The notes: generated by a model from the sequence alone, not told the origin. 64,000 bases of DNA from an uncultured Pelagibacteraceae bacterium (GCA_902562645.1 CACETY010000001.1:1-64000); one strand, 5' to 3'; shown: positions 29,114-39,726, numbered from the stretch's first letter. Numbers and translations: made by a program.

Positions 29114-30667
29114 TCAATCTTTATAAACTTTGTCTCTTGCTGACATTATTAAATTATCAGCCTCTTGTTTAGATAGCGCAAAGTCTTCCAGATATCCTTT
29201 AATTTTAACTCTCTCTCCTTTAATTATATCAAAAGTTCCTGTTAATTCATCAGATGCAAGATCTGCCAAATCTATTAAAGTCAAAACTTTTTGTTCTCCT
29301 AAAGTTACAAGCATTCCTGGTGTTAGTCCTTCGTGGTTAATCAAATCATTCTCTAGTCCAAGATCTTTGATTCTTTTTGAAATTTCTTCTTGATCTTTTT
29401 CATGAAATTCTTTTGCTCTTTCAACAAGTTCTTTAGCCGTATCTTCTTCAATACCCTCGATTTTCATTAGTGATTCTAGTGAGCTATCTTTGATTTCATC
29501 AATTGAGGAAAAGCCTTCGGCAACTAAAAGTTGGCCTAAAGTTTCGTCAAGTTCAAGATTTTTTACTATAGAGTCAGTTTTTTCTTTGAATTCTAATTGT
29601 CTTCTTTCAGAGTCCTCTTGCTCTGTCATAATATTAATTTCATAGTTTAATAATTTTGTTGCTAATCTAACATTTTGCCCTCGTCTACCAATAGCTTTAC
29701 TTAGATTCTCTTCAGTCAAAATAACATCTAGTTTTCTTGCTTCATTATCAACATTAACTCTTTGAACTTCTGCTGGTGATAATGCATTAGCTGCTACAAC
29801 AGCTGGATCCTCAGACCAATTAACTATGTCTATTTTTTCACCTTGTAGCTCGTTTACTACAGCCTGAACTCTACTACCTCTCATACCTACACATGCTCCT
29901 ACTGGATCTAATGATGTATCAATAGCTTTTACACATATCTTTGCTCTACTACCTGGGTCTCTTGATGATGATTTAATTTCAATTAATCCATCATAAATTT
30001 CTGGGACCTCCTGTATAAAAAGTTTATCCATAAATTTTGGATGCGCTCTTGAGAGAAAGATTTGTTGACCTCTAGGTTCCCTTCTTACATCAAGACAATA
30101 AGCTTTAACCCTATCACCAGCTTTAATATTTTCCCTTGGTATCATTTCATTTTTTTGAATAATTGCCTCTGTTCTCCCTAAATCAACAATTACATTTCCA
30201 AACTCAAGTCTTTTTACAATTCCACTTAAAATAGTATCTTTTTTATCAATAAAATCATTGTATTGTCTTTCTCTTTCAGCTTCTCTTACATTAAAGCTTA
30301 TTACTTGCTTTGCAGTTTGTGCTGCAATTCTTCCAAAATCAAAAGATGGCAGTGGCTGAAGAACCTCATCGCCGATTTTCTTATCTTTATTAACTTGATT
30401 TAACTTTATTGCATCTTCTAAAGTAATTTCTAGGTTTGAATTTTCTGGTTTTTCAACTATTAATAATTTCCTAAATATTCCTATGTCCCCGTTGTCTCTG
30501 TCAATTTCTACCTTTATTTCATTATCTGATCCAAATTTCGACTTCGCAGCTTTAGCAATACCTGTTTCCATTGAACCTATGATAAGTTCTTTATCAATAG
30601 ATTTTTCTAATGCTACAGCTTCTGCGATTCTCAATAATTCTAGTTTATCAGCTCTTCTATTTAACAT
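29114..30667 (-). CDS. nusA: Transcription termination/antitermination protein NusA
   Basis: S1-KH1-KH2 architecture (DPVGACVGMRGSRVQAVVNELQGEKIDIV; SKAIGRRGQNVRLA). Confidence 0.97.
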   Translation of the reverse strand: MLNRRADKLELLRIAEAVALEKSIDKELIIGSMETGIAKAAKSKFGSDNEIKVEIDRDNGDIGIFRKLLIVEKPENSNLEITLEDAIKLNQVNKDKKIGDEVLQPLPSFDFGRIAAQTAKQVISFNVREAERERQYNDFIDKKDTILSGIVKRLEFGNVIVDLGRTEAIIQKNEMIPRENIKAGDRVKAYCLDVRREPRGQQIFLSRAHPKFMDKLFIQEVPEIYDGLIEIKSSSRDPGSRAKICVKAIDTSLDPVGACVGMRGSRVQAVVNELQGEKIDIVNWSEDPAVVAANALSPAEVQRVNVDNEARKLDVILTEENLSKAIGRRGQNVRLATKLLNYEINIMTEQEDSERRQLEFKEKTDSIVKNLELDETLGQLLVAEGFSSIDEIKDSSLESLMKIEGIEEDTAKELVERAKEFHEKDQEEISKRIKDLGLENDLINHEGLTPGMLVTLGEQKVLTLIDLADLASDELTGTFDIIKGERVKIKGYLEDFALSKQEADNLIMSARDKVYKD

Positions 30668-30682
30668 ATTTTATCTTTAGCC

Positions 30683-30709
30683 AAAAAAAAATGGGCCTCA
30701 GCCCATTTT
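30683..30709 (-). terminator. Rho-independent terminator-like hairpin between metK and nusA
   Basis: Minus strand AAAATGGGC-TGAG-GCCCATTTT with the T-run extending to TTTTTTTTT; 9-bp perfect stem. Confidence 0.85.
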
Positions 30710-30767
30710 GAAATTTCAACAATGTTCCTGAAATATATAGTTATTTTTTATTGGTTTTCAACAATAT

Positions 30768-31931
30768 TTACTTGCTAAAAACCTCAGATTTATCAGTTTT
30801 TTCCCATGAAAATGATCCATCACTCTCAGGCACTCTTCCAAAGTGTCCATAAGCTGCTGTTTTTTCATATATAGCTTTATTCAATCCAAGCATTTCTCTA
30901 ATACCTCTTGGGCTTAAATCAAAATTCTCTTTGATAAGTTTTTCTACATGCATATTTTTTTCTTCATCATTATCAAACAAGTCTACGTATATTGATAGGG
31001 GCTTTGATACTCCAATTGCGTAAGCTAGTTGAATTAAACATTTATCTGAAATTTTTGATGCAACAATATTTTTTGCTAAATATCTTGATGCATAAGCAGC
31101 TGATCTATCGACTTTTGTTGGATCTTTACCGGAAAATGCACCTCCTCCATGTGGTGCGGCTCCACCATAAGTATCAACAATAATTTTTCTACCTGTTAAA
31201 CCACTATCCCCGTCAGGTCCACCTATTACAAAATTTCCAGTAGGATTTATGTAAATTTCCTTTTCATTAAGACTTCCTAATAAATTTTGAGGAATAGATC
31301 TTTCTATGTAAGGCATGCAAAGCTCTTTGACTTGTGCTAAGCTAACATCTTTGGAATGTTGGGTAGATATAACTACTGATGTTACAGCTGCAGGCATACC
31401 CTCTTTATATTCAATAGTAATTTGACTTTTTGAATCTGGTTCTATTCCATTTAGCTTCCCTGATTTTCTATCTTCAGCCATCAATCTTAAAATTTTATGT
31501 GAGTAATGAATTGGGGCTGGCATTAAAACATCTGTTTCATTACAAGCGTAACCAAACATAATTCCTTGGTCTCCAGCGCCTTCATCTTTATTTCCTGCAG
31601 AATCTACTCCCATAGCGATATCAGCTGACTGTGAGTGTAAATGAGTTTCAATTTTTGTCTGTTCTTTCCAAGAAAAACCATCTTGATCGTAGCCTATATC
31701 TTTAATACAATCTCTTACTTTTGAAATTAGTTCATCTTCTTTAAGTTCAGGTCCTCTTACTTCTCCAGCTAATACAACTTTGTTTGTTGTTGTTAAAGTT
31801 TCACAAGCAACTCTTGCTTCGGGCTCTGATGCTAAAAAAGTATCCACAACCATATCTGAAATTCTGTCACAAACTTTATCTGGGTGTCCTTCTGACACTG
31901 ACTCACTCGTAAATAAGAAATTTTTCTTCAT
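30768..31931 (-). CDS. metK: S-adenosylmethionine synthetase
   Basis: [44 protein letters not shown]. Confidence 0.98.
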   Translation of the reverse strand: MKKNFLFTSESVSEGHPDKVCDRISDMVVDTFLASEPEARVACETLTTTNKVVLAGEVRGPELKEDELISKVRDCIKDIGYDQDGFSWKEQTKIETHLHSQSADIAMGVDSAGNKDEGAGDQGIMFGYACNETDVLMPAPIHYSHKILRLMAEDRKSGKLNGIEPDSKSQITIEYKEGMPAAVTSVVISTQHSKDVSLAQVKELCMPYIERSIPQNLLGSLNEKEIYINPTGNFVIGGPDGDSGLTGRKIIVDTYGGAAPHGGGAFSGKDPTKVDRSAAYASRYLAKNIVASKISDKCLIQLAYAIGVSKPLSIYVDLFDNDEEKNMHVEKLIKENFDLSPRGIREMLGLNKAIYEKTAAYGHFGRVPESDGSFSWEKTDKSEVFSK

Positions 31932-33454
31932 TTATTCTCCCGTAGTTTTAAAAAAAAAATTAAACTAATATAAATAAACAGAAAATAAAAGAAGATCTTA
32001 TTACCTTGTGAACTAAAGATAGTTTTATTGGACTTTTTAAAAGATCTAAATTCAATAAAACCCTTATCAGTGGGTAAAATCTTATCAATTACCTGGCCCT
32101 TTGGACTTATATATGCTGAAATACCATTATTTGCAGAACGTATAACAGCTTTACCCTCTTCTATTGATCTAAAAATTAAATGAGAATAATGCTGATGAGG
32201 GCCAATAGAATTTCCAAACCAACCATCCTCAGATATATTTAAAATAAAATCGTAATTTTTTTCACTTTTGTTAATTTTACCAGAGAAAATTACCTCATAA
32301 CAAATGAGCGGTACAAAGTTATAATTATTCAGCCTAATTAAATCTCTACGATCATCTGCAGAAAATGACTGATAACCTTGTGTAATTTTTTTAAATCCAA
32401 AATTTTGCAATATTTTTTCAAATGGTAAAAATTCTCCGAATGGCACCAATTTATTTTTATAATATTTATCTAAAACTTTTAGCTCATTATTGAGTACTAA
32501 AAGAGAATTATAAATTTTTTCGTTCTCATAAATGTTCATGCCTAAAATGATCTTGTGATTTTTTGAAAAACTATTTGAAAAAAGATCCTTATATTTCTTA
32601 AGATCCTCAAAATAAAGACTAGAAAGAATACCTTCTGGTAGAATAAATATTGTTTTTTTTGATAGATTTGGTTCTGATATATAAATTAATTCTGAGATAA
32701 ATTCAATAGGATCTTCATTTTGAAAAAATCTTTTAATATTTATTTTTGGAGAAATTATTTTAACAGTAAAACCTAAATCTCTTTTCTCATTTAAATCGTA
32801 TTGTCTCAGATTTGATTTACCCCAAAAATGATTGACAGAAAAAAGTATAATTGAAAGAAAAAATACACTTAGCTTTATATTTTTTTTTAAATTAAAAAAT
32901 AAGATAGTTGGCATTAAAAATATTAAAATTATAATTGAGTTAAATGCATAAGTTCCTGTTATAGAAAGAAGTTGGATAAATTCTAAGTAATTAACAAAAC
33001 TAAAAGAGATTAAGTTCCAAGGAAAACCTCCAAACATAAAACTTCTTATATATTCAAATAAAGATAAAGTAGTAGTCAATATTAAAATTGATAAAATATT
33101 TTTTTTTGGATTTGAAAAGGAAAAGACTAAAGTTGAAATTCCATAAAATAATCCTAAAAATAACGGTATTAAAATTAGTGCAAATGGTACCAAAGTTTTA
33201 AAAGTATCTTCGAATGAAAGAGAATTTGTTAACCAATATAAATTAGAAATAAAAAAACCAAACCCAAATGTCCAACCAAGATTAAATGAAATAATTTTAT
33301 TTTTTGAATTTAACAACAATACCCACAAGAGTGCTGGATATGAAAAAAAATTAAGATAAAATAAATTGTAAGGAGGAAGGCTAAAAGAAGATAAAAAACC
33401 TAGTGATAATACAAATAAGTATAATAAAATTTTATATTTATATAAAAAAGTCAA
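31928..33454 (-). CDS. lnt: Apolipoprotein N-acyltransferase
   Basis: Multi-TM N-terminus plus nitrilase domain: [31 protein letters not shown] overlap with metK. Confidence 0.93.
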   Translation of the reverse strand: MTFLYKYKILLYLFVLSLGFLSSFSLPPYNLFYLNFFSYPALLWVLLLNSKNKIISFNLGWTFGFGFFISNLYWLTNSLSFEDTFKTLVPFALILIPLFLGLFYGISTLVFSFSNPKKNILSILILTTTLSLFEYIRSFMFGGFPWNLISFSFVNYLEFIQLLSITGTYAFNSIIILIFLMPTILFFNLKKNIKLSVFFLSIILFSVNHFWGKSNLRQYDLNEKRDLGFTVKIISPKINIKRFFQNEDPIEFISELIYISEPNLSKKTIFILPEGILSSLYFEDLKKYKDLFSNSFSKNHKIILGMNIYENEKIYNSLLVLNNELKVLDKYYKNKLVPFGEFLPFEKILQNFGFKKITQGYQSFSADDRRDLIRLNNYNFVPLICYEVIFSGKINKSEKNYDFILNISEDGWFGNSIGPHQHYSHLIFRSIEEGKAVIRSANNGISAYISPKGQVIDKILPTDKGFIEFRSFKKSNKTIFSSQGNKIFFYFLFIYISLIFFLKLRENK

Positions 33455-33459
33455 TTTTC

Positions 33460-33897
33460 TTAGTGAAAATATTTCAATATTAATTTTTCTTTTTTAAACA
33501 TTTTTTTAAAATCTTTATATTTCCTGTGATCATAGCCAATTAAGTGAAGATAGCCATGTATCCACAATTTATCAAACTCCATGAAAAAATTAGTTTTTTT
33601 TGATCTCTCTTTAATAATTTCAAAACTAATTGCTATGTCACCCACATATATTTTTTTTTTGTTTTTTATTTTGGTTGGAAATGACAGAACATCTGTGGTT
33701 TTGTTCTTTTTTCTAAATTGAAGATTCATTTTTTTCATTTCTTTATTACTCGACAAAAGTATAGAGAATTCATGGTTTTTTCTCTTAAATGAAGGTGCTT
33801 TAGATAACTTATTAAGTCTTTTTTTTAAATAGTCATTTGGTTTAATTAAAAATCTTTTCCAATTTGAATGACCAGATATTACATTGGCCTTTATCAT
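33460..33897 (-). CDS. ybeY: Endoribonuclease YbeY
   Basis: TDVLSFP, GDIAISFE, HGYLHLIGYDH zinc motif. Confidence 0.94.
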   Translation of the reverse strand: MIKANVISGHSNWKRFLIKPNDYLKKRLNKLSKAPSFKRKNHEFSILLSSNKEMKKMNLQFRKKNKTTDVLSFPTKIKNKKKIYVGDIAISFEIIKERSKKTNFFMEFDKLWIHGYLHLIGYDHRKYKDFKKMFKKEKLILKYFH

Positions 33898-34901
33898 CTA
33901 TCAGAAATTTGATCAGAATATGCCTTTACTATTTTAGATACAAGAGGATGCCTGACCACATCTTTGTGATCAAAATCAACTACAGAAATTTCTTTCAAAT
34001 GTCCGAGTAATTTTTTTGATCTATTTAAACCTGATTGCGATTTATTTGGTAGGTCAATTTGTGAGGGATCTCCATTAATTACAATCTTTGAATTTTCTCC
34101 TATTCTAGTTAAGAACATTTTTATTTGAGTATCAGTTGCGTTTTGTGCTTCATCAAGAATTGCAAATGAATTTTTTAAAGTCCTACCTCTCATGAATGCT
34201 AGAGGAGCTATTTCTATATCACCCACTTCAATTTTTTTTTGTATCTTTTCAAAATCTAATAAATCGTACAAAGAATCATATAATGGTCTTAGGTATGGAT
34301 CTACTTTCTCTCTCATATCTCCAGGTAAAAATCCAAGTCTTTCTCCAGCCTCAACAGCAGGTCTAGATAAAATAATTCTTTCTATTTTTTTATCCAATAA
34401 CATTGTTAGTGCTACAGCAACTGCTAAAAAAGTTTTACCGGTTCCAGCTGGACCAGCTGAAATAATTATGTCGGACTCCCTTAGCGCCCTAACATAATCT
34501 TTCTGTCTCTCAGACCTCGGTATTACAGATTTTTTTGGAGTTTTAATTATATATTCTACTTTTTTTTCAGAATTATTTTTTTCATTTATCATAAATTCAT
34601 TTATAGAAGAAATTATATCTTTTTTTTCAATTGTTCCATTATTTAAAAACTGATCAGACAAAAATTGTATAGCATTTTTGATTAAATTATTTTTTTCTGG
34701 GTCACTTTTTACTAAGATAGAATTCCCTCTTGAATACAAGCTAGTTTTTGTGATTTTCTCTAATTCTTTTAAATTAGTATTAAACTCACCTGCTACACCA
34801 AGTAATAAATCATTATTCTGAAATATTATACTTAAAGTATTATTTTCAGAATATACATATTTTAATTCTGATATAATATTTTTCTTAGTTATATTTTTCA
34901 A
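33894..34901 (-). CDS. phoH: PhoH family ATPase
   Basis: SAGPAGTGKTFLAVA, ILSRPAVEAGERLGFLPGD, AILDEAQNAT. Confidence 0.95.
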   Translation of the reverse strand: MKNITKKNIISELKYVYSENNTLSIIFQNNDLLLGVAGEFNTNLKELEKITKTSLYSRGNSILVKSDPEKNNLIKNAIQFLSDQFLNNGTIEKKDIISSINEFMINEKNNSEKKVEYIIKTPKKSVIPRSERQKDYVRALRESDIIISAGPAGTGKTFLAVAVALTMLLDKKIERIILSRPAVEAGERLGFLPGDMREKVDPYLRPLYDSLYDLLDFEKIQKKIEVGDIEIAPLAFMRGRTLKNSFAILDEAQNATDTQIKMFLTRIGENSKIVINGDPSQIDLPNKSQSGLNRSKKLLGHLKEISVVDFDHKDVVRHPLVSKIVKAYSDQISDR

Positions 34902-34902
34902 T

Positions 34903-36237
34903 TTAGGCAGCTTTCATTTTTTTATCTAATTCACCAAATAATGTGTTCTGGTTACTATTTTGAATTTTTACTTTTACAATTTTTCCAATATGACACTCAT
35001 CTCCATTAAAAATTACAGGTGAAATATATTTATTTCTTCCAAATAATTTATTTTTTTTTTCCATTTTGTTTTCAACCAATACTTCAATTGCATTATTTTC
35101 CAATGATTTATTAAGTTCAATTTGATTATTAAATAATTCCTCTTGAATTAACGTCAATCTTTCTTTAGCAACATTTTTATTAATCAATTCTAATTTTGAA
35201 GCTTTTGTTCCAGGTCTAGGACTAAAAATGAAAGAAAATGAATTAATAAATTTTATTTTCTTTATCAGATTAAATGTTTCCTCAAAATCCTTTTGGGTTT
35301 CACCAGGATAACCAATTATAAAATCACTAGAAAATTCTATCTCCAAATTGATTTTCTTTAATCTTTCGTAAACTTTTAAATAATCATCCACCGTATGTTT
35401 TCTGTTCATTAACTCCAATATCTTATTAGAACCACTTTGAATAGGTAAGTGAACAAAAGGCATTAATTTTTTACTATACGAATAACAATCAATTAAATCA
35501 TCTGTCATATCTCTTGGGTGCGATGTCGTATATCTTATTCTCTCCAATTCTGAAAACTGCTCTAGATATTTTATAAGATGAGAGATTCTAAATTCTTTAG
35601 AATTTTTTTTATATGAATAAGCATTAACATTTTGACCAAGTAATGTAATTTCTTTAGCACCATTTTCTATTAATTGCTCTGCCTCAGATATAATTTTATC
35701 AAATGGTCTGGAATATTCAGGTCCTCTTGTGTAGGGCACAACACAAAAATGGCAAAACTTATCGCATCCCTCTTGAATAGTTAAGAAAGATGATATTTTA
35801 CTATTATTATTTTTTATTTGATCAAAATATCCAAACTTTGAAATAGTATCAAACTCTGTTTCTTCTTGCTTTAAACTTACAATGTGATTTTTTAATAGGT
35901 CATTAACTTTATGATAAGACTGAGGTCCTAATACAATATCTATGTATGGCTCTCTCTTCACCATTTCTTCATTTTCAGCTTGTGCAACACATCCTGCAAC
36001 GATCATTATTGGTTTTTTTTTATCTCTATATAATTTTTTGACTCTACCTATTTCATGATAAACTTTTTCTTTAGCTTTATCACGTATATGACATGTGTTT
36101 AAAATATAACAGTCTGCATTAGATTGGTTTGTAGTCTTTACAAAGCCTAACTTGCTGACAGAATCAAAGATTCTATTTGAATCATATTCATTCATTTGAC
36201 ATCCAAAAGTTTTTATGAAGATTTTTCCATTCAGCAT
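34903..36237 (-). CDS. miaB: tRNA-2-methylthio-N6-dimethylallyladenosine synthase
   Basis: TFGCQMNEYDS, EGCDKFCHFCVVPYTRG radical-SAM motif, TRAM-like C-terminus. Confidence 0.95.
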   Translation of the reverse strand: MLNGKIFIKTFGCQMNEYDSNRIFDSVSKLGFVKTTNQSNADCYILNTCHIRDKAKEKVYHEIGRVKKLYRDKKKPIMIVAGCVAQAENEEMVKREPYIDIVLGPQSYHKVNDLLKNHIVSLKQEETEFDTISKFGYFDQIKNNNSKISSFLTIQEGCDKFCHFCVVPYTRGPEYSRPFDKIISEAEQLIENGAKEITLLGQNVNAYSYKKNSKEFRISHLIKYLEQFSELERIRYTTSHPRDMTDDLIDCYSYSKKLMPFVHLPIQSGSNKILELMNRKHTVDDYLKVYERLKKINLEIEFSSDFIIGYPGETQKDFEETFNLIKKIKFINSFSFIFSPRPGTKASKLELINKNVAKERLTLIQEELFNNQIELNKSLENNAIEVLVENKMEKKNKLFGRNKYISPVIFNGDECHIGKIVKVKIQNSNQNTLFGELDKKMKAA

Positions 36238-36270
36238 ATTTTAACTTTTAAAAAAAATCTGAAATTATTA

Positions 36271-36699
36271 TCATTTTTTTTTTTTAATTCCGTAAAGCTC
36301 TAATTTGTGATCTACCAAGTTATATCCATACTTTTCTGCAACTTTTTTTTGTAATATTTCTATTTCTTCGTCAACAAACTCAATAATTTCTCCAGATTTA
36401 ATGTCAATAAGATGATCGTGATGACTTTCAACTAATGTCTCGTATCTTGCTTTTCCACCTTTGAAATCGTGCTTTGTAAGTATTCCTGACTCTTCAAAAA
36501 GCTTGACTGTTCTATAAACTGTAGCAATACTTATTTTTGAGTCTAGCTTAGATACTCTTTGGTATAATTCATCAACATCTGGATGATCAGATTCGCCGTA
36601 AACCTCTTTTGATTCAAATAAAACTTTAGCAATTATTTTTCTCTGATCAGTAAGTTTAACACCTTTCTTTTGGCAAATTTGCTCTATAGTTTCAGACAT
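36271..36699 (-). CDS. fur: Fur/Mur family transcriptional regulator
   Basis: GVKLTDQRKIIAKVL, ISIATVYRTVKLFEESG, ESHHDHLIDIKSGEIIEF. Confidence 0.88.
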   Translation of the reverse strand: MSETIEQICQKKGVKLTDQRKIIAKVLFESKEVYGESDHPDVDELYQRVSKLDSKISIATVYRTVKLFEESGILTKHDFKGGKARYETLVESHHDHLIDIKSGEIIEFVDEEIEILQKKVAEKYGYNLVDHKLELYGIKKKK

Positions 36700-36707
36700 A
36701 TTTTATT

Positions 36708-37076
36708 CTAACTCGAATATATCGGTTTTATCAAACTTTTATTTTTACCTAATTTAATCAAATTTTTGTAATTCTTATTTATTAAATCCTGAGATTTAAA
36801 GCCAATTAAAACAGCACTATTCACTAATGATATAGCTTTAGCTACCGATAAGGAAATCCTAAGACTGGTAAATTTTCCAGGCCCTAAATTAATGAAAATT
36901 CTCTCAATATCACTTACATTTAATTTTTTTTTGTTTAAAAATTTTAAAAGTAATTCCATAAATTTATCAAAGTTTTCTCTACTGTTTATATGTCTGCTGG
37001 TATATGATTGTTTATCAGCTATGATCACAAAAACAATTTTATCATTAGCCGCATCGATTATTAAATTTATCTTCAT
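36708..37076 (-). CDS. tsaB: Short TsaB (tRNA t6A synthesis) homolog, 122 aa
   Basis: LIIDAAND...LNVSDIERIFINLGPGKFTSLRISLSVAKAIS matches the TsaB N-terminal half (GPGSFTGLRIG-type motif); C-terminal half absent. Confidence 0.82.
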   Translation of the reverse strand: MKINLIIDAANDKIVFVIIADKQSYTSRHINSRENFDKFMELLLKFLNKKKLNVSDIERIFINLGPGKFTSLRISLSVAKAISLVNSAVLIGFKSQDLINKNYKNLIKLGKNKSLIKPIYSS

Positions 37077-38073
37077 TTATTTATTTTTTTTAAATGCTTA
37101 TGCAGAAACTGTAAACAAAAAATATGAACCTGATGAAAAGGGAATTTTAGCTTTAATGTATCATAGATTTGAAGAAAATAAGTATCCCTCAACTAATATA
37201 AGAATTGCTATATTCCAAAAGCATCTAAATATTATTAGGGAAAATAGTTTTTCTTTTTTAAACCCAAAAAACTTTGAATTAGAATTTAATAAAGTAAGCA
37301 AAGAGAAAAAAATTTTAATAACTATCGATGATGCATTTTCTTCTTTTTATATACATGCATGGCCAATTCTTAAAAAAGATAAAATTCCATTCATTTTATT
37401 TGTCTCAACTGAGTCTGTTGGTAAAAAAGGTTATATGAGTTGGGATGAAATTTTAGAGATATCAAAGGAAGATTTTGTATTTATTGGAAACCACTCACAT
37501 TCACATGAATACTTAGTGAAATATAAATTTAAAAAATTTAAAGAAGATATTATAAAATCTATAAAAATTTTTGAAAATAAACTTGGCTATAATTCTAAGT
37601 TTTTTTCATATCCTTTTGGGGAATATACATTGGAGCAAAAAAAGTATATCACTAAAAATTTTGATTACGCTTTTGGCCAGCACTCGGGTGTTATAGATTT
37701 AAATAAAGATAAATATGAATTACCTAGATTTCCAATAAATGAAAAATATGGAGATTTAGAAAGATTTAAATTTTTGATAAATCTTCTTCCAATTCAATAT
37801 AAAGATATTATTCCAGAAGAAAAATTTTTATTAGATGCTAATAATCCACCAAAGCTGGTAATAGAATTTTTTAATGACCAACAAAAAATTGATAAAATAA
37901 ATTGTTTTTCAAATGAAGGTGGGGAATGGAAAAATTCTCAACTTAAATATAAAGAAAATAAAATTGAAGTTATTTTTACAGAAAAATTTTTACCAAGGAG
38001 GGGAAGAATTAATTGTTCAATGCAAGATAAAGAGGGATGGAGATGGTTTGGAAGCCAGTTTACTTTAAATTAA
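37021..38073 (+). CDS. Secreted polysaccharide deacetylase (NodB-like)
   Basis: LALMYHRFEE, ILITIDDAFSSFY, GNHSHSHEYL. Start set to ATG 37021, which gives signal peptide MITKTILSLAASIIKFIFIYLFFLNAYA. Confidence 0.85.
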   Translation: MITKTILSLAASIIKFIFIYLFFLNAYAETVNKKYEPDEKGILALMYHRFEENKYPSTNIRIAIFQKHLNIIRENSFSFLNPKNFELEFNKVSKEKKILITIDDAFSSFYIHAWPILKKDKIPFILFVSTESVGKKGYMSWDEILEISKEDFVFIGNHSHSHEYLVKYKFKKFKEDIIKSIKIFENKLGYNSKFFSYPFGEYTLEQKKYITKNFDYAFGQHSGVIDLNKDKYELPRFPINEKYGDLERFKFLINLLPIQYKDIIPEEKFLLDANNPPKLVIEFFNDQQKIDKINCFSNEGGEWKNSQLKYKENKIEVIFTEKFLPRRGRINCSMQDKEGWRWFGSQFTLN

Positions 38074-39147
38074 ATTCTTCATTTTCAAACTAGTTGGCAA
38101 AATATCTACATCATCAAAATCAGTTAAAGAATTCTGATTAATAATTTTTTTAAGAACTTCAGTATATTCTTTTCCTGTCTCAGCATATTTTTCTAAAAAT
38201 TCCACTAGTTTCAAACTATTTAATTTTTGATCATTATCTCTTTGAATTGCTCTTTCAATTCTGAACTCTTTATAACTAGAATGCGTATTTAAATTTCTTT
38301 GATAAGCTCTTACGGAAGCTTTCAAAATTTTAAACTTTGCGACTTTATGTTTTTGACCCTTTTCGACTTCTAAAGGCTTAATACCTTCACCTGACCATGT
38401 CCATTGACCAAATAATGCATTGCCTTCTTGCGCAAACCTCGAGCTTCCCCAACCAGTTTCTTTTGCAGCTTGTGCTATTGCTAGTGAAACTGGAATTTCA
38501 TCCATTCTTATTTTAAGTTTTGCTAAATCATTATTATATATACCATACTGTTTAAATTTTAGTTCAAGCCACGCTTTATCACGTGTTGATGTATTATTTT
38601 TATTTAAAATTTCAAAAAGTTTTTTTCGATCAAATCTTATTTTGAGGTTTTCCTCAATAATCAATGGTAGTACAATTTTAATAAACAGTTTTTTTCTTTT
38701 TTTTGGACTTTCTATATTTTGAAGCTCTTTAGGAAGTTTTGTTAATTGATTTCCTGCATTAACTAATTTAGTTTTTTTAACAGTATCAAGATCATATCCA
38801 TTATCTTTAAATAATTCCTCAATTGTTGAGGCACTTAACCTTTGAGGGTCCTCATCTTCTTCATTCTTTCCAAAAACATCAATATCCTCAAAAATATTCC
38901 ATGAATATCTGTCTTTAATTGATTCTTTAATTATTTTATTTTTTTTATTCTGTTTGTCTAATATTTCATCAAAATTTTGTTTTGAAGAATTAAAAACAAC
39001 TTCGTTTGATTTTAAATTAATTTTCATGAAACTGAGTAAGTTAGGCAAAACTGAAAATATAAGGATTACAACAAGACTTGTTAATAAAGTTTTTAAAAAA
39101 TTTAGATTACTATTATTTTGTTTTTTTTTTAAATTTTTTTTTTTCAT
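38065..39147 (-). CDS. Bax-like glucosaminidase-domain protein
   Basis: N-terminal TM; SLAIAQAAKETGWGSSRFAQEGNALFGQWTW glucosaminidase/Bax motif. Confidence 0.85.
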   Translation of the reverse strand: MKKKNLKKKQNNSNLNFLKTLLTSLVVILIFSVLPNLLSFMKINLKSNEVVFNSSKQNFDEILDKQNKKNKIIKESIKDRYSWNIFEDIDVFGKNEEDEDPQRLSASTIEELFKDNGYDLDTVKKTKLVNAGNQLTKLPKELQNIESPKKRKKLFIKIVLPLIIEENLKIRFDRKKLFEILNKNNTSTRDKAWLELKFKQYGIYNNDLAKLKIRMDEIPVSLAIAQAAKETGWGSSRFAQEGNALFGQWTWSGEGIKPLEVEKGQKHKVAKFKILKASVRAYQRNLNTHSSYKEFRIERAIQRDNDQKLNSLKLVEFLEKYAETGKEYTEVLKKIINQNSLTDFDDVDILPTSLKMKNLI

Positions 39148-39183
39148 GTCTTGTTTAAATTCTTATAATTGATAGAGAAGATA

Positions 39184-39726
39184 TTATACAGCTAAAACTT
39201 CTTTAACTTCTGGGATATAATGACAAAGAAGATTTTGGACACCTTGTTTTAAAGTTAAAGTTGAAGAAGGGCATCCTGAACAGCTACCTTTTAACATAAC
39301 TGTAACTTTTCCATCTTTAAATTCCTTAAATGTAATATCGCCTCCATCTCTTGCAACAGCTGGCCTAATTTTAGTCTCTAAAATTTTTATTATTTTTTTC
39401 TCAATTTCACTGTAATCGTTATTTTGCTGTAATTCTGTCTTTTTATTAATGATAAATTCATGACCTTCATCATAGTATTCATTAAGATGTGAAATTACTA
39501 TATGCTTAATATTTTCCCAATTCTCATCTTGGGTTTTGTTAATCGATATAAAATCTTCACTTAAAAATATACCTGTAACACCATTTATCGATAGAATATT
39601 TTTTAATATTGGAATTTTCGTTTGGTTCTCATTTAAGAATTCATAAGGCCCATCATTTGACACTCTTTTACCTGGTAAAAATTTTAGAGAATTTGGGTTT
39701 GGTGTTTCTTGTGTTTGTATAAACAT
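39184..39726 (-). CDS. NifU-family Fe-S scaffold protein (Nfu)
   Basis: N-terminal Nfu domain (QTQETPNPNSLKFLPG) and C-terminal GSCSGCPSSTLTLKQGV. Confidence 0.93.
   Translation of the reverse strand: MFIQTQETPNPNSLKFLPGKRVSNDGPYEFLNENQTKIPILKNILSINGVTGIFLSEDFISINKTQDENWENIKHIVISHLNEYYDEGHEFIINKKTELQQNNDYSEIEKKIIKILETKIRPAVARDGGDITFKEFKDGKVTVMLKGSCSGCPSSTLTLKQGVQNLLCHYIPEVKEVLAV

Noticed and set aside
31920-31960. SAM riboswitch for metK
   Set aside because: metK overlaps the lnt stop (ATGA), leaving no leader; no SAM-II/SAM-V-like structure recognised.
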